A DNA stretch of 37,899 nucleotides, taken from positions 1 through 37,899 of the forward strand of contig CANHJD010000008.1 of NCBI GenBank assembly GCA_947461145.1. Reading direction: 5' to 3'. Origin of the DNA: Bacteriovoracaceae bacterium (GTDB taxonomy: Bacteria > Bdellovibrionota > Bacteriovoracia > Bacteriovoracales > Bacteriovoracaceae). The notes beneath the pieces were generated by a model. That model made no database searches. It saw nothing but the letters and a program-made list of their open reading frames with translations, and was not told the origin of the DNA. Shown one piece after another: positions 1 to 9,400 of this stretch. Each line of letters opens with the position of its first letter. Positions within the stretch are counted from its first letter, which is position 1. Position numbers and translations under genes: made by a program.

Positions 1-72
1 GAGAGAATCAAGTATTTGCCTTGCGTTATTTTTGACATTTCCCTGGATGGCCAGGTAACTTGGGGGCAATAA
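1..72 (+). CDS. C-terminal end of an upstream gene (partial)
   Basis: The first frame is open from base 1 to a TAA at 70-72 and encodes 23 residues ending DGQVTWGQ. The stop lies 17 bases before the likely ATG of the phosphohexomutase, the tight spacing usual in this window, so this is probably the tail of a co-directional gene cut by the window edge. No family can be recognised from so short a piece, and it could be a chance open frame. Confidence 0.45.
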   Translation, partial: ERIKYLPCVIFDISLDGQVTWGQ

Positions 73-89
73 ATTTGCGAGGGTTTAAA

Positions 90-1817
90 ATGGACCAAAA
101 AATAATTGAAAAGGCCAAGGACTGGGGATCAAATCCTTACTTTTCTGAGATTGACCGCCAAGAGATTCAATCACTACTCAAAAACGAGAAGGCCAATGAG
201 ATTGAACTCACTGAGCGTTTCTATCGCGACCTAGAATTCGGCACGGGTGGTCTTCGCGCTCCAATGGGAATGGGACAAAACCGAATGAACAAATATAATG
301 TTCGTCGCGCCACTCAAGCACTTTCTCAAATGATTATTAAAAATTTTGGTGGTGGCTCTGCCGTCATTTCATACGACTCAAGAAATAACTCAAAAGAATT
401 TGCTCTTGAGGCAGCTGGAGTTTTTGCAGGTAATGGAATTAAGGCGTATGTTTTCCATGCCCTCACTCCCACCCCGATGCTTTCGTATGGAGTTCGCCAC
501 TATAAGGCCCAGGCCGGAATCATGATTACTGCAAGTCACAATCCTCCAATTTATAATGGTTATAAAGCATTTTGGAATGATGGTGCTCAAGTAGTCCCTC
601 CTGTTGATAAAGATATCATCGTCGCCTACAACTCTCTTCAAAACTGGGAAAAGATAAAATTTATCCCCTTTGAAGAAGCCGTCTCAAAAGGTCTCGCTGC
701 TTGGACAGATGAAAAATTAGACAATGATTTTTACAAGGTCATAGAGAGCAAAGTCATTCAAGACACAAACATGTGTAAAAACCACGGAAGTGAATTATCT
801 ATTGTTTATACTGCTCTTCATGGAACAGGTCTTGTCCCATGCTTAGAGATCCTTAAAAGATTAGGTTTTTCAAAAACTTTTAGTATCGCTGAACAGGCAA
901 AACCTGATGGAAACTTTCCAACTGTAAAATCCCCAAATCCAGAAGATCCTAAGGCCCTAAAACTTGCCGTTGATCAGATGCTTTCATCAAATGCTGATAT
1001 TGTTTATGGGACAGATCCAGATTGTGACAGGTTGGGAGTTGTCGTCAATGCAAATGGGAAAGCTGAATTTATCAATGGCAATCAAATTGCTGTGTTGATG
1101 CTTTATTATCTTTTCAAGAGAAAAGCTGAATTTAAAACCATTCCTTCAAAAGCCTTAGTTCTTAAATCAATCGTCACCTCACCTCTTCAGAATGCGATTG
1201 TTGAATCTTTTGGTGGCACAGTGATGGATACCCTTACAGGCTTCAAGTGGATGGCAGGCCTCATCAGGGACTTGGAAGAGAAGAAGTCAGGTCATAACTT
1301 TGTTTTCGCCTCTGAAGAATCTTTCGGTTATATGCCTCATTGTGAAAGCCGTGATAAAGACGGAGTTAGTTCAGTCGCCCTCATGTCAGAAGTTGCTCTT
1401 TATTTTAAACTTCAGGGAAAAACTCTGATTGATGCCTTGGATGAAATCTACAGTGCTTATGGTTTTTATTATGAATCCCTTGTCTCTCAAGATTATGAAG
1501 GCCTAGCAGGGGCGCAAAAAATAAATCGCATTATGGAATTTTTCAGAAATTACCCAGAATCACATTTTGCTGGCGAGAAGATCGTGGCAACAGAGGATTA
1601 TGAAAAGGGACTCAATCTACCAAAAAGTAATGTTCTAAGTTTTACTTTTGAAAGTGGCAATAAACTCTTCCTCAGGCCATCTGGAACAGAACCAAAGATC
1701 AAGTTTTATACCATGGTAAGAGAGACGGAAGGAGATCTAGCAAAGAAGAAAGCCAATGCTCTAAATAAAGTAAATATCATCGAGACTAAAATTAGAGAAT
1801 ACTGTGAGAAAGCATAA
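90..1817 (+). CDS. pgcA: Phosphoglucomutase/phosphomannomutase, PgcA/PGM2 type
   Basis: Alpha-D-phosphohexomutase interconverting hexose 1- and 6-phosphates, chiefly glucose, in the cytoplasm to supply sugar nucleotides. All four family signatures are visible: the phosphoserine loop TASHNPP, the metal loop as DPDCDR (usually DPDADR), the sugar-binding EESFGY segment, and the C-terminal phosphate loop RPSGTEPK. The length, about 575 residues, fits the long PgcA/PGM2 subfamily rather than the roughly 450-residue ManB/GlmM group. The ORF track begins at a TTG (60), but the ATG at 90 has GAGGG about seven bases upstream and gives the normal N-terminus MDQKIIEKAKDW, so 90 is preferred. The stop abuts the queC ATG with no gap, implying co-translation. 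Glucose versus mannose preference cannot be read from the sequence. Confidence 0.93.
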   Translation: MDQKIIEKAKDWGSNPYFSEIDRQEIQSLLKNEKANEIELTERFYRDLEFGTGGLRAPMGMGQNRMNKYNVRRATQALSQMIIKNFGGGSAVISYDSRNNSKEFALEAAGVFAGNGIKAYVFHALTPTPMLSYGVRHYKAQAGIMITASHNPPIYNGYKAFWNDGAQVVPPVDKDIIVAYNSLQNWEKIKFIPFEEAVSKGLAAWTDEKLDNDFYKVIESKVIQDTNMCKNHGSELSIVYTALHGTGLVPCLEILKRLGFSKTFSIAEQAKPDGNFPTVKSPNPEDPKALKLAVDQMLSSNADIVYGTDPDCDRLGVVVNANGKAEFINGNQIAVLMLYYLFKRKAEFKTIPSKALVLKSIVTSPLQNAIVESFGGTVMDTLTGFKWMAGLIRDLEEKKSGHNFVFASEESFGYMPHCESRDKDGVSSVALMSEVALYFKLQGKTLIDALDEIYSAYGFYYESLVSQDYEGLAGAQKINRIMEFFRNYPESHFAGEKIVATEDYEKGLNLPKSNVLSFTFESGNKLFLRPSGTEPKIKFYTMVRETEGDLAKKKANALNKVNIIETKIREYCEKA

Positions 1818-2492
1818 ATGGAAAAAGTAATTGTACTCCTTAGTGGAGGTATGGATTCACTAGTTTGTGCAGGTCTTGCTAATAAAGATTATAAAAATAT
1901 CTATGCCCTCCATATGAATTATGGGCAAAAAACATCTGCTCGAGAAAGAATTTCATTTGATGAGATCTGCAATTTCTACCATATACCTTTGGAGAAAAGA
2001 AAAATCATCGACATGACATTTTTAAAGCAAATTGGTGGAAGTTCATTAACTGATGAAACAATTGCCGTGAAGAATTATCAAGGAGACTCAGATATTGTAC
2101 CTGATTCTTATGTCCCCTTCAGAAATTCAATTATCCTTTCTTTAGCTGTGAGCTGGGCCGAAGCAATTGGGGCGACAAAACTTTTTATAGGTGCAAACTT
2201 TGAAGACTCTCCTGGATATCCAGACTGCCGCCCGAGTTATTATGAGGCATTTAATAAGGTGATTAAAGAAGGGACAAAGGCAGGCAATATTGAAATTCTA
2301 ACCCCAGTCATTCATATGAAAAAACGTGAAATTGTCAGCAAAGGTTTAGAACTAAAAGTACCTTTTCAATTAAGTTGGTCTTGCTACAAGAGTTCTTCGA
2401 AAGCTTGCGGCCAATGTGACTCTTGTGCTCTTCGGATAAGAGGATTTCAAGAGGCGGGTATTTCTGACCCAATTGACTATCAAAAAGTCTGA
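1818..2492 (+). CDS. queC: 7-cyano-7-deazaguanine synthase QueC
   Basis: QueC converts 7-carboxy-7-deazaguanine to preQ0 with ammonia and ATP, in the pathway to queuosine in tRNA. The N-terminus carries the PP-loop ATP pyrophosphatase motif SGGMDS, and the C-terminus carries the four-cysteine zinc site (SCYKSS..ACGQCDSCALR) diagnostic of QueC among PP-loop proteins. The middle contains the conserved VPFRN and a GAN-x-EDSPGYPDCRP segment. At 224 residues it is of normal length. The ATG directly follows the TAA of the phosphohexomutase. The upstream steps (folE, queD, queE) are not in the window. Confidence 0.96.
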   Translation: MEKVIVLLSGGMDSLVCAGLANKDYKNIYALHMNYGQKTSARERISFDEICNFYHIPLEKRKIIDMTFLKQIGGSSLTDETIAVKNYQGDSDIVPDSYVPFRNSIILSLAVSWAEAIGATKLFIGANFEDSPGYPDCRPSYYEAFNKVIKEGTKAGNIEILTPVIHMKKREIVSKGLELKVPFQLSWSCYKSSSKACGQCDSCALRIRGFQEAGISDPIDYQKV

Positions 2493-2528
2493 TTTAAACT
2501 TAGCTTTTAAACGTCAAAGGAGTCACTT

Positions 2529-2789
2529 GTGAAATTTTTTCTAATCCTTACTCTTATGGTCTCTGCTACTTTCGCTGAAGAAAACAAGCCTTCCAAATTT
2601 GAAGAGATTAAGCCTCAAATTATTGCCCATATCGACCAAAGAATCAGCATGCTTCAAGCACAAAAAAGCTGTATTCAAGCCGCAACATCAAAAGAGCAGA
2701 TTAAGGCCTGTCATGCTGCACATAAGGACTCAATAAAGAAGATGAGAGAAGAAAATAGAAAATCAAGAAATGGTAAAAATAAAAACTAA
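2529..2789 (+). CDS. Small secreted basic protein, unknown function
   Basis: An 86-residue protein starting at GTG with AAAGGAG upstream at good spacing. A short hydrophobic signal peptide (MKFFLILTLMVSATFA) with an A-E-E cleavage site is followed by about 70 highly charged, mostly helical residues. Two cysteines (KSC and KAC, 13 residues apart) could form a disulfide in the periplasm, and the last 20 residues are rich in Lys and Arg. I do not recognise a family. It lies 36 bases after queC and may be its last operon member. Confidence 0.7.
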   Translation: MKFFLILTLMVSATFAEENKPSKFEEIKPQIIAHIDQRISMLQAQKSCIQAATSKEQIKACHAAHKDSIKKMREENRKSRNGKNKN

Positions 2790-2804
2790 TCAAGAATCAA
2801 ATCA

Positions 2805-2824
2805 GGGAGGGGGAAACCTCTCCC
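2805..2824. terminator. Hairpin between convergent genes, possible bidirectional terminator
   Basis: An eight-base stem gggagggg/cctctccc (one G-T wobble) with a gaaa loop sits between the small secreted gene (+) and the HD-GYP-like gene (-). No T-run follows on the + strand, and only scattered T-rich sequence follows on the - strand. The position suits a shared terminator but the missing U-tract makes this uncertain. Confidence 0.4.
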
Positions 2825-2827
2825 CTA

Positions 2828-4204
2828 TCAACGCTTTCTAATCTTCTCTAAAGCTTTCACAACCTTCCTAAAATTGACGTAATCATAGCGCCCCTGACAC
2901 TTTAGTAAAAAGTCTTCCATTGAGGGCTCTTCATCTGTAAGAAAATAGTACGAGAAGTCATTGGCGACAATAAAGAGTGCCGAAATAGGTGATATTTTTT
3001 CTGCCCTTAACCCCATCGGAAATCCAGACCCATCAGGTAACTCATGATGCTGAAGGGCCAAAACATCAGTATCTGTTGGTGCCGAATTAAAGTAACTTTT
3101 GATTAAATTTGATGCATCTTTGGGGTGAGACAGAAATATTTTCTGATCTTCATCAGATAAATGAGATTTTATTTTTTCAAACTCTGCTAGAGTTTTAATT
3201 TTTAGTAATTTGGGTCTGACGGCAAGAGTGATATCTGAAATAACAGAGGCGTAGACAATTTTATCAATTGAAGTTTTAGAAATCCAATCAAGTTGCTTTG
3301 CTAAAAGACAGGCTATTACGCTTGTAAGATTCATCTTTTGAGTAAAAAAAGCGTACTCATTTTTATTTTCTTTCAGCATATTGATGATAACTTCTACTTT
3401 CTGTTCTTTCTCAACAATTGAGCGAATATTATCTATGGCCTTATCTATAATTTTCTTAAACTCAGAGTCAACATGGACGTCTTCATCGATTCGAAGAATC
3501 TTCTGTTCAAATTTTTTCTCTGGAGTATCATTTGCGCCCCTAAGAACGAAGCGAAAGTTGTTCGCCTTTAAAAAAATATTAATTTGCCTTTGAATCTGAC
3601 TTATTACCCAGATGGCAGTATCTCTTGAGACGTAGAGATACTTAATCCCTTTATCCCTATACCTCTTCATGTCTAGTTCATTTGTGTTATCATCTTCATT
3701 AAAAACTTTTACAAATTTATCTGGGCCAATTTTTAAAAAAAGATTTTTATTAATACCATCCAAGATAGAGAGAAAATCAATATCAATGCGGCAATAGTCC
3801 GAATGATTCATGTATGGTGAATTCTCAAAAGTTTTCTGAGCTTCATCGACAAGATTATTAGGCAATGAAGCCTCATCCATCAAAACGAACTGATTCAAGT
3901 CTTTAAGAAGCTCTTTTCCCTCTGCCCTTATTTCGTCCACCAAAATTACAATTTTAACCGACTTTGAATTCTCTTTGAGGTAACCAAAAAAATCCTCAAT
4001 GAGATAAGAGTTTGGTGTGTAATCGTAAACTATCATGCTGGGAGCATGAACTAAATTTTTTAAATACAACAAAGCCTTTTCTTCAGATTCAAGCTCAGTG
4101 ACCTCTGTCAAAAGAAGAGTCTCTAGGACAAACTTCAAGATCCCCCTCATATAGGGGGAAGAAGAAATGACAAGAAAGGGTAGCTGACTTGGCCCAGTAG
4201 TCAT
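2828..4204 (-). CDS. Degenerate receiver plus HD-GYP-like domain protein
   Basis: About 458 residues. The first ~120 look like a response-regulator receiver: the beta-3 aspartate is kept (IVYDYTP), but the acidic pair after beta-1 is replaced by SSS. A linker of roughly 170 residues, parts resembling the regions before other HD-GYP domains, leads to a C-terminal HD-GYP-like fold: ISD where HD is expected, then LSHPKDA, QHHELPDGSGFP and IVANDFSYY, matching HPxxG, HHExxDGSGYP and VADxYD. Loss of the metal-binding His suggests weak or no cyclic-di-GMP hydrolysis, so a sensory or scaffold role is more likely (inference). The ORF track starts 23 codons earlier, inside the upstream lipoprotein gene. 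The ATG at 4204 sits one base after that gene's stop and gives a normal receiver N-terminus. Last gene of the dnaE cluster. Confidence 0.75.
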   Translation of the reverse strand: MTTGPSQLPFLVISSSPYMRGILKFVLETLLLTEVTELESEEKALLYLKNLVHAPSMIVYDYTPNSYLIEDFFGYLKENSKSVKIVILVDEIRAEGKELLKDLNQFVLMDEASLPNNLVDEAQKTFENSPYMNHSDYCRIDIDFLSILDGINKNLFLKIGPDKFVKVFNEDDNTNELDMKRYRDKGIKYLYVSRDTAIWVISQIQRQINIFLKANNFRFVLRGANDTPEKKFEQKILRIDEDVHVDSEFKKIIDKAIDNIRSIVEKEQKVEVIINMLKENKNEYAFFTQKMNLTSVIACLLAKQLDWISKTSIDKIVYASVISDITLAVRPKLLKIKTLAEFEKIKSHLSDEDQKIFLSHPKDASNLIKSYFNSAPTDTDVLALQHHELPDGSGFPMGLRAEKISPISALFIVANDFSYYFLTDEEPSMEDFLLKCQGRYDYVNFRKVVKALEKIRKR

Positions 4205-4205
4205 T

Positions 4206-5135
4206 TTAGTAGAGTTGGACAAAATCACCCTCTGTGACAGAGCCGCCAGAATGGAGAATACAAACAGCTCCATCAGCTCCTAGGTAATCCACCACTTCAA
4301 GTGTCCCCTTAACTTCTCCTTGAGAAACTCCGATCATGGCACCTGACTCAGGATCAAAGACCTCCTGCCCTTCAGTTATGACTTTAAGAATATCTCCTAA
4401 ATTAATGCCTGAAACACGTCCGGCATTGATATAAATTTTTGTCCCAATAATTTTTGCTACTCGCCCCATCCAGTCTAATCGACTTCCTACTTTTATAACT
4501 TTCGGAATAAATTTTCTAACAGCAACCCTGACTGAATAACGGAGTAATTCTTGTCTGTAAGCGAGGTTGTCTTCACTCTCAGCTTGATAGAACTTTAGAT
4601 TATCATCTGAAATATTTCCATCAACTGTCTCTGAAAAAAGTTCCTTATTTGAAAGAACATCATAGGCCTTTATCTCGACGTAAGTTTCTGCCAAAGATTT
4701 CACTTTTCTAACGAAACCAATTTCATCACTTTTCTGTCTGATTCGAGCTTCCTTAATTCTGCCAAAGATTACAACATTGACCCCAGACATCTTCGCCTTA
4801 CGCGAAAGTTGCGCCAATTTTACTCCTCCACCGGCATAGATTTCTTTCGAACTTCCAAATACGCTCTCACCCTCAGGATCAATGATGAATTCACGGGATC
4901 GACCAATTTCGCGGCGGAATTCTTCAGTCGCAACAATGGCCAAATCATCTCCGCCTATTGGAGATTCGTTATAAAAACTCAGAAGGGCAATTTTCTTCTT
5001 GATGGGATTAAATTCTGAAACCTTTTTAAGATTACTGGCCTGACTAATAGGTCTTCTGCGCATAACTGGAGCACAAGACTGAAAGAGAAATAAAACCATC
5101 AGAATTGGTGAAATGATCGTAGCATGGTGAGACAT
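4206..5135 (-). CDS. Lipoprotein with CsgG/TolB-N-like and FlgT C-terminal-like domains
   Basis: About 309 residues. The N-terminus has a hydrophobic stretch ending in FLFQSCAP, a plausible lipobox, so it is probably an outer-membrane lipoprotein. Residues ~45-220 resemble the CsgG/TolB-N fold (KIALLSFYNESPIGG, then NVVIFGRIKEA). The C-terminal ~85 residues resemble the FlgT C-terminal domain: GRVAKIIGTKIYINAGRVSG, GDILKV, DPESGAMIG, then a GTLEVVDYLG strand. In Vibrio, FlgT with FlgO and FlgP builds the H-ring around the flagellar motor, so a role near the basal body or in envelope anchoring is possible (inference). It follows the FlgT-N-like gene by 13 bases and is followed one base later by the HD-GYP-like gene. 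Confidence 0.7.
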   Translation of the reverse strand: MSHHATIISPILMVLFLFQSCAPVMRRRPISQASNLKKVSEFNPIKKKIALLSFYNESPIGGDDLAIVATEEFRREIGRSREFIIDPEGESVFGSSKEIYAGGGVKLAQLSRKAKMSGVNVVIFGRIKEARIRQKSDEIGFVRKVKSLAETYVEIKAYDVLSNKELFSETVDGNISDDNLKFYQAESEDNLAYRQELLRYSVRVAVRKFIPKVIKVGSRLDWMGRVAKIIGTKIYINAGRVSGINLGDILKVITEGQEVFDPESGAMIGVSQGEVKGTLEVVDYLGADGAVCILHSGGSVTEGDFVQLY

Positions 5136-5148
5136 CTTCCATCCCTAG

Positions 5149-6456
5149 TTATTCAGCAACAAACTTGATAATAGACTGCGCCCCGTTAAAATCATTTACT
5201 AAGGCATAGTTATTATAAGATTTTAACTCTTTTATGCTCGACAATAAATCAGTAAACGATTTTTCCTCACCCTTGTAAAAACAATTTATAATAGTTTGAT
5301 CTTTGGAGAAATTATCAATCGTGACATCTAAACTTAACAGATTCCCTCGGTCTTTAATCATTTTAACAAAAGAGAAAACATCTCCTGAATTTTTATACCC
5401 CATCAAAACCAACTTTTTAGATCGGGTAACATCGGCTTTCTTATCAGAGATTTTTTGATTCAATTGCAAAAAAAGAGGTAGTGGCAAGCGAGAAATGGAA
5501 CTTGCCAGCGCCGAGTTTGTAGCTTTTTGAGTCTGAGAGATAAATTTTCGGCTTTCGGGGAAAATCGTTGAATTTGAAATAATTTGCTTAGTCTGTATAT
5601 CTTGAACAACTGCCCTGCCCTCCCACCTAAAAGTTTCCTCTTTAAGAGGACCAGCAGTATTTGATCTCAACAAATTAACTGTTATTTTTAAAAAAGCTGA
5701 ATTGTAGAACTCTTCGGGAATACTTAGCTCCCCAGCAACAGAATCAGTCCATTTATTATAAAACAAACTACAATCTCCTGAGCAGACGACGACATCCTCA
5801 ACATTTGTAAGAGTATTTTCAGCAAACCATTTTAGCCAATACTTATTCAATGGATCAATAAAGCTTAATTCATTATCTAAGCCTAGATCCTCCCATTTAA
5901 ATTGCAGTGGTACGATATCAGTAATAATAAAGATTTTAGATAAGAGCTTTTTCTCTCTATTCAGAATACGCTGAAAAAATTTTTCTATTTTATTCTTATC
6001 AAGGACTAATTCAACTTTTGCACTCCAACTATTTGGATCTGTTTTATCTTGAATAAGTTCTTTAAATTTATAACTTTCAACGAGTCTCAAAACATTTGAA
6101 TAGTTAATAAATAAATTCTTTTCATCCTTTGAAATCTCATAAATAAAAGCTGATTTTTCCTCTTCTTTTAAAATCTGAGTATAATTAGGCCCAAATTTTT
6201 CATTTAGCTTCCTCTCCTTGTAATTGGAAAGATACTCATTAAAAGATTCAGTCAATTTAGAACTTAAGGTGGCATAGTTTTGCCCCATCTCTGAACTCTT
6301 CATTTCTATCAGCTTAAGCGTGGCATGAAAAATCATCTCTTTCTGGGCCGTCTCACGATTGGAAGAATTCAACTTTTCATTAACCGAAATAGTCTCAGTG
6401 ATTTGTCCAAAAGCAATATGACTGGTCAGTATGAAAAAAAACAGAATCAATTTCAC
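5149..6456 (-). CDS. Secreted protein with FlgT N-terminal-like segment
   Basis: 435 residues with a clear signal peptide (MKLILFFFILTSHIAFG, cleaved before Q) and no further membrane segment, so probably periplasmic. The first ~60 mature residues (SNRETAQKEMIFHATLKLIE) resemble the start of FlgT and LPP20-type proteins, where an amphipathic helix follows an AxxxA-type repeat. The rest is alpha/beta and not recognised. One C-x-x-x-C pair (VVCSGDCS) may form a disulfide. Its ATG overlaps the dnaE stop (ATGA), which couples its translation to the replicative polymerase gene. Function is unproven, and the FlgT relation rests on weak similarity plus the neighbour. Confidence 0.6.
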   Translation of the reverse strand: MKLILFFFILTSHIAFGQITETISVNEKLNSSNRETAQKEMIFHATLKLIEMKSSEMGQNYATLSSKLTESFNEYLSNYKERKLNEKFGPNYTQILKEEEKSAFIYEISKDEKNLFINYSNVLRLVESYKFKELIQDKTDPNSWSAKVELVLDKNKIEKFFQRILNREKKLLSKIFIITDIVPLQFKWEDLGLDNELSFIDPLNKYWLKWFAENTLTNVEDVVVCSGDCSLFYNKWTDSVAGELSIPEEFYNSAFLKITVNLLRSNTAGPLKEETFRWEGRAVVQDIQTKQIISNSTIFPESRKFISQTQKATNSALASSISRLPLPLFLQLNQKISDKKADVTRSKKLVLMGYKNSGDVFSFVKMIKDRGNLLSLDVTIDNFSKDQTIINCFYKGEEKSFTDLLSSIKELKSYNNYALVNDFNGAQSIIKFVAE

Positions 6457-9400
6457 TGTCTGATATCCTCCACCTTGCCATCAATAATCAGGGATACTGA
6501 ATTCGTGTTTAGGAGCTCATTAAGCTTTGCCACCATTTGAGGAGAAGGGCTTACAAGGAAATTATCATCCAATTGCATTCTGGCTCTTCCCTCTGAAGTT
6601 TCAAAAATAAAATGTATAGGCACGGATCCTCTATAACTGAGTAAGATTTGCTTCATTTGAGAGAGCGAATGTGGATTTAAATGACTTACAGGGACATTCA
6701 CTCTTACAGATGTCACACGATCGTCTGACTCGTCTTTAAGGTAACTAATCTTATTTGGATAAAACTTTTTAGGATCCTCAGCAAGATTTACGACTCCGTT
6801 CAATATCAAAGGATCATCCCCGGTCAAAAACTGCTGATATTCAGCAAAAACCTTAGGAAAGAAAAGACACTCAATTTTGCCGGAAAGATCTTCGAAAGTA
6901 ACAAAAGCCATTTTATCACCTTTCTTAGTGAGAATGACTTTGCTTTCAGAAACCATGCCCGCAATAACCATGCTCCTCTTGCTAGGGTCATGTTCATCTC
7001 CCATACGCGGATTAAATCCTTCAGGTCTAGCTACAGTTGGTAGATCCTGGATCGATGCAATACTCATTGAGGTGAGTTTAGTCATTATGTCTTTAAATCG
7101 AAATAATGGGTGGCCCGAGACATAAATTCCCAAAAGCTCAGCTTCATGATTAAGCTTTTGCTTTTCATCAAACTCTTGAGACTCACTTATATTTAATTGC
7201 TCCTCAGATGTTTGAGAATTTTCTCCCATATCAAAAAGCGAGGTTTGACCCATCAACTTTTCTTCTTTCTTTTTCTCAGCAAACGTAACAATAAACTCCA
7301 TATTATCTAAAAGAGTTTTGCGATTAAACTTCTCGCAAGAATCGAAACCTCCAACCTTGATTAAAGCTTCCAACACTCGCTTATTGACCGATTTGAGATT
7401 CACTCGTTCACAAAAATCAATGAAGCCTTTAAAAGGTCCATTCTCCGTCCTTTCACGAACGATGTCCTCAACGGCCCCCTCTCCAACGCCTTTAACGGCT
7501 CCCAGACCAAAACGAATAGTCTGACCTATGACGTTGAATAGCCAAAGTGATTCGTTAACATCTGGAGGAAGTATGGCGATCTCAAAATCTTTAGCTTCTT
7601 GAATGTAAGCCGTAATTTTTTCTTTGTTGTTGATCTCTGTGCCAAGAAGGGCGGCAAAGAACTGGGCCGGGTAATACTTTTTTAAGAAAGCTGTCTGATA
7701 GGAAATAACCGAATAAGCAACAGCATGGGATTTATTAAAACCATACTCCGCAAATTTTTCCATTAAATCAAATAGTGCAATCGCCTTCTCCTCATTGAAG
7801 CCTCTCTCGACGGCTCCCTTGCGGAAAATTTCCTTATGCATGGCCATTTCTTCGGCTTTCTTTTTTCCCATCGCCCTTCGGAGCATATCCGCTTGGCCAA
7901 GGGAGTAACCTGCCACCACTCGAGCGATGTTCATCACCTGCTCTTGGTAAACAATAATACCGTAGGTATCTTTCAGAACTGGTTTTAATTCTTCAAAAGA
8001 ATACACTTCAGGCTTTTGACCATGCTTGATTTCTGCAAATTCATGGTGCATTCCTGATCCCATTGGACCAGGTCGGTAAAGAGCATTAATTGCGGTGATA
8101 TCATCAATCGAATCTGGCTTAATTCTTTTGCATAAATCCTGCATTCCAGATGACTCTAGCTGGAAAACACCAACAGTCTGACCTTCAGATATTAATTGAT
8201 AAACATCTTTATCGTGGTAATCGATGAACTCAATATCAAAATCCGGTTTTAAATCCCTCTGGATAAGTTTTGATGCATTTGAAATTACGGTTAAAGTCTT
8301 AAGCCCAAGAAAGTCAAATTTGACCAGTCCTATTTTTTCAGAAAAATCTTTATCAAACTGAACAACCTGTTCACCTTTGGCCCCTCTGAAAAGAGGACAG
8401 TATGTTACGAGAGGTTCATTGGTGATGATAACCCCGGCCGCATGGATCCCCGCGTGACGATTTAATCCCTCAAGCCTCTTGCCGATCTGAAGAATCCGAC
8501 GAATTTTTGGATCATTATCTTCCAGCTCTTTAAGCTTTGGCTCCTTATCAATTGCTTCTTGTAGCTCAATTCCTAATTCCTCTGGGACAAGCTTGGCAAG
8601 CGTATCGGCTTCAGAGTAAGGAAGAGCAAAAACTCGAGAGACATCTCTTAAAACGGCTTTCGCTGAGAGAGTCCCAAAAGTAATAATTTGACCAACTCTT
8701 TCCTCACCATATTTTTTTGTCACATATTCAATAACTTCTTGCCGACGATCCTGACAAAAATCGATATCAAAATCGGGCATTGAAATACGCTCAGGATTAA
8801 TGAAACGCTCAAAGAGTAAGTTAAAGGGAATAGGATCAACGTTGGTAATTTTGAGAGCATAGGCCACAATTGAGCCTGCCCCAGAACCACGTCCTGGCCC
8901 AACAGGAATACCACTCGCCTTAGACCAACCGATAAAATCTGATACGATTAAGAAATAACCAGTAAAACCCATCTGCTTAATGAGACCAACTTCAACATTA
9001 AGCCTTTCAAGATATTGAGGTCTGATTTCAGATTCCCAATTTGGCTTTTCACGTAAATGCTTAAAGTGAGGACCAGCAAAACGCTCTTCTAAACCTTCCA
9101 GGGATAAGCGTGAGAAATAGTCTTCTTCAGTTTCTTGAGTTTTAATTTCAAATTTAGGAAGAAGATAGATTTGCTTTCCCTTCTCATCTTGCCAACGGAT
9201 TTCAAGATTACACTGATCTGCTATTTTGAGGGTATTATCGCAGGCTTCAGGTATGTAATGAAAAGCCTCACGCATCTCTTGAGCCGACTTGAAATAAAAT
9301 TCCGTCGTCGTAAGCTTCATCCGTTTTTCGTCTTCCAGCGTTTTTCCTGTCTGGATACACATTAAGACTTCTTGAGCGGCAGAATCATCTCGTGTTAAAT

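Noticed and set aside
60-89. TTG start for the phosphohexomutase given in the ORF track
   Set aside because: The ATG at 90 has a good GAGGG ribosome binding site and the extra residues overlap the upstream frame's stop.
390-641. ORF on the minus strand, and many similar track entries inside dnaE, guaA, guaB, lnt and others
   Set aside because: They lie wholly within strong conserved genes in other frames, have no ribosome binding site or domain, and are shadows.
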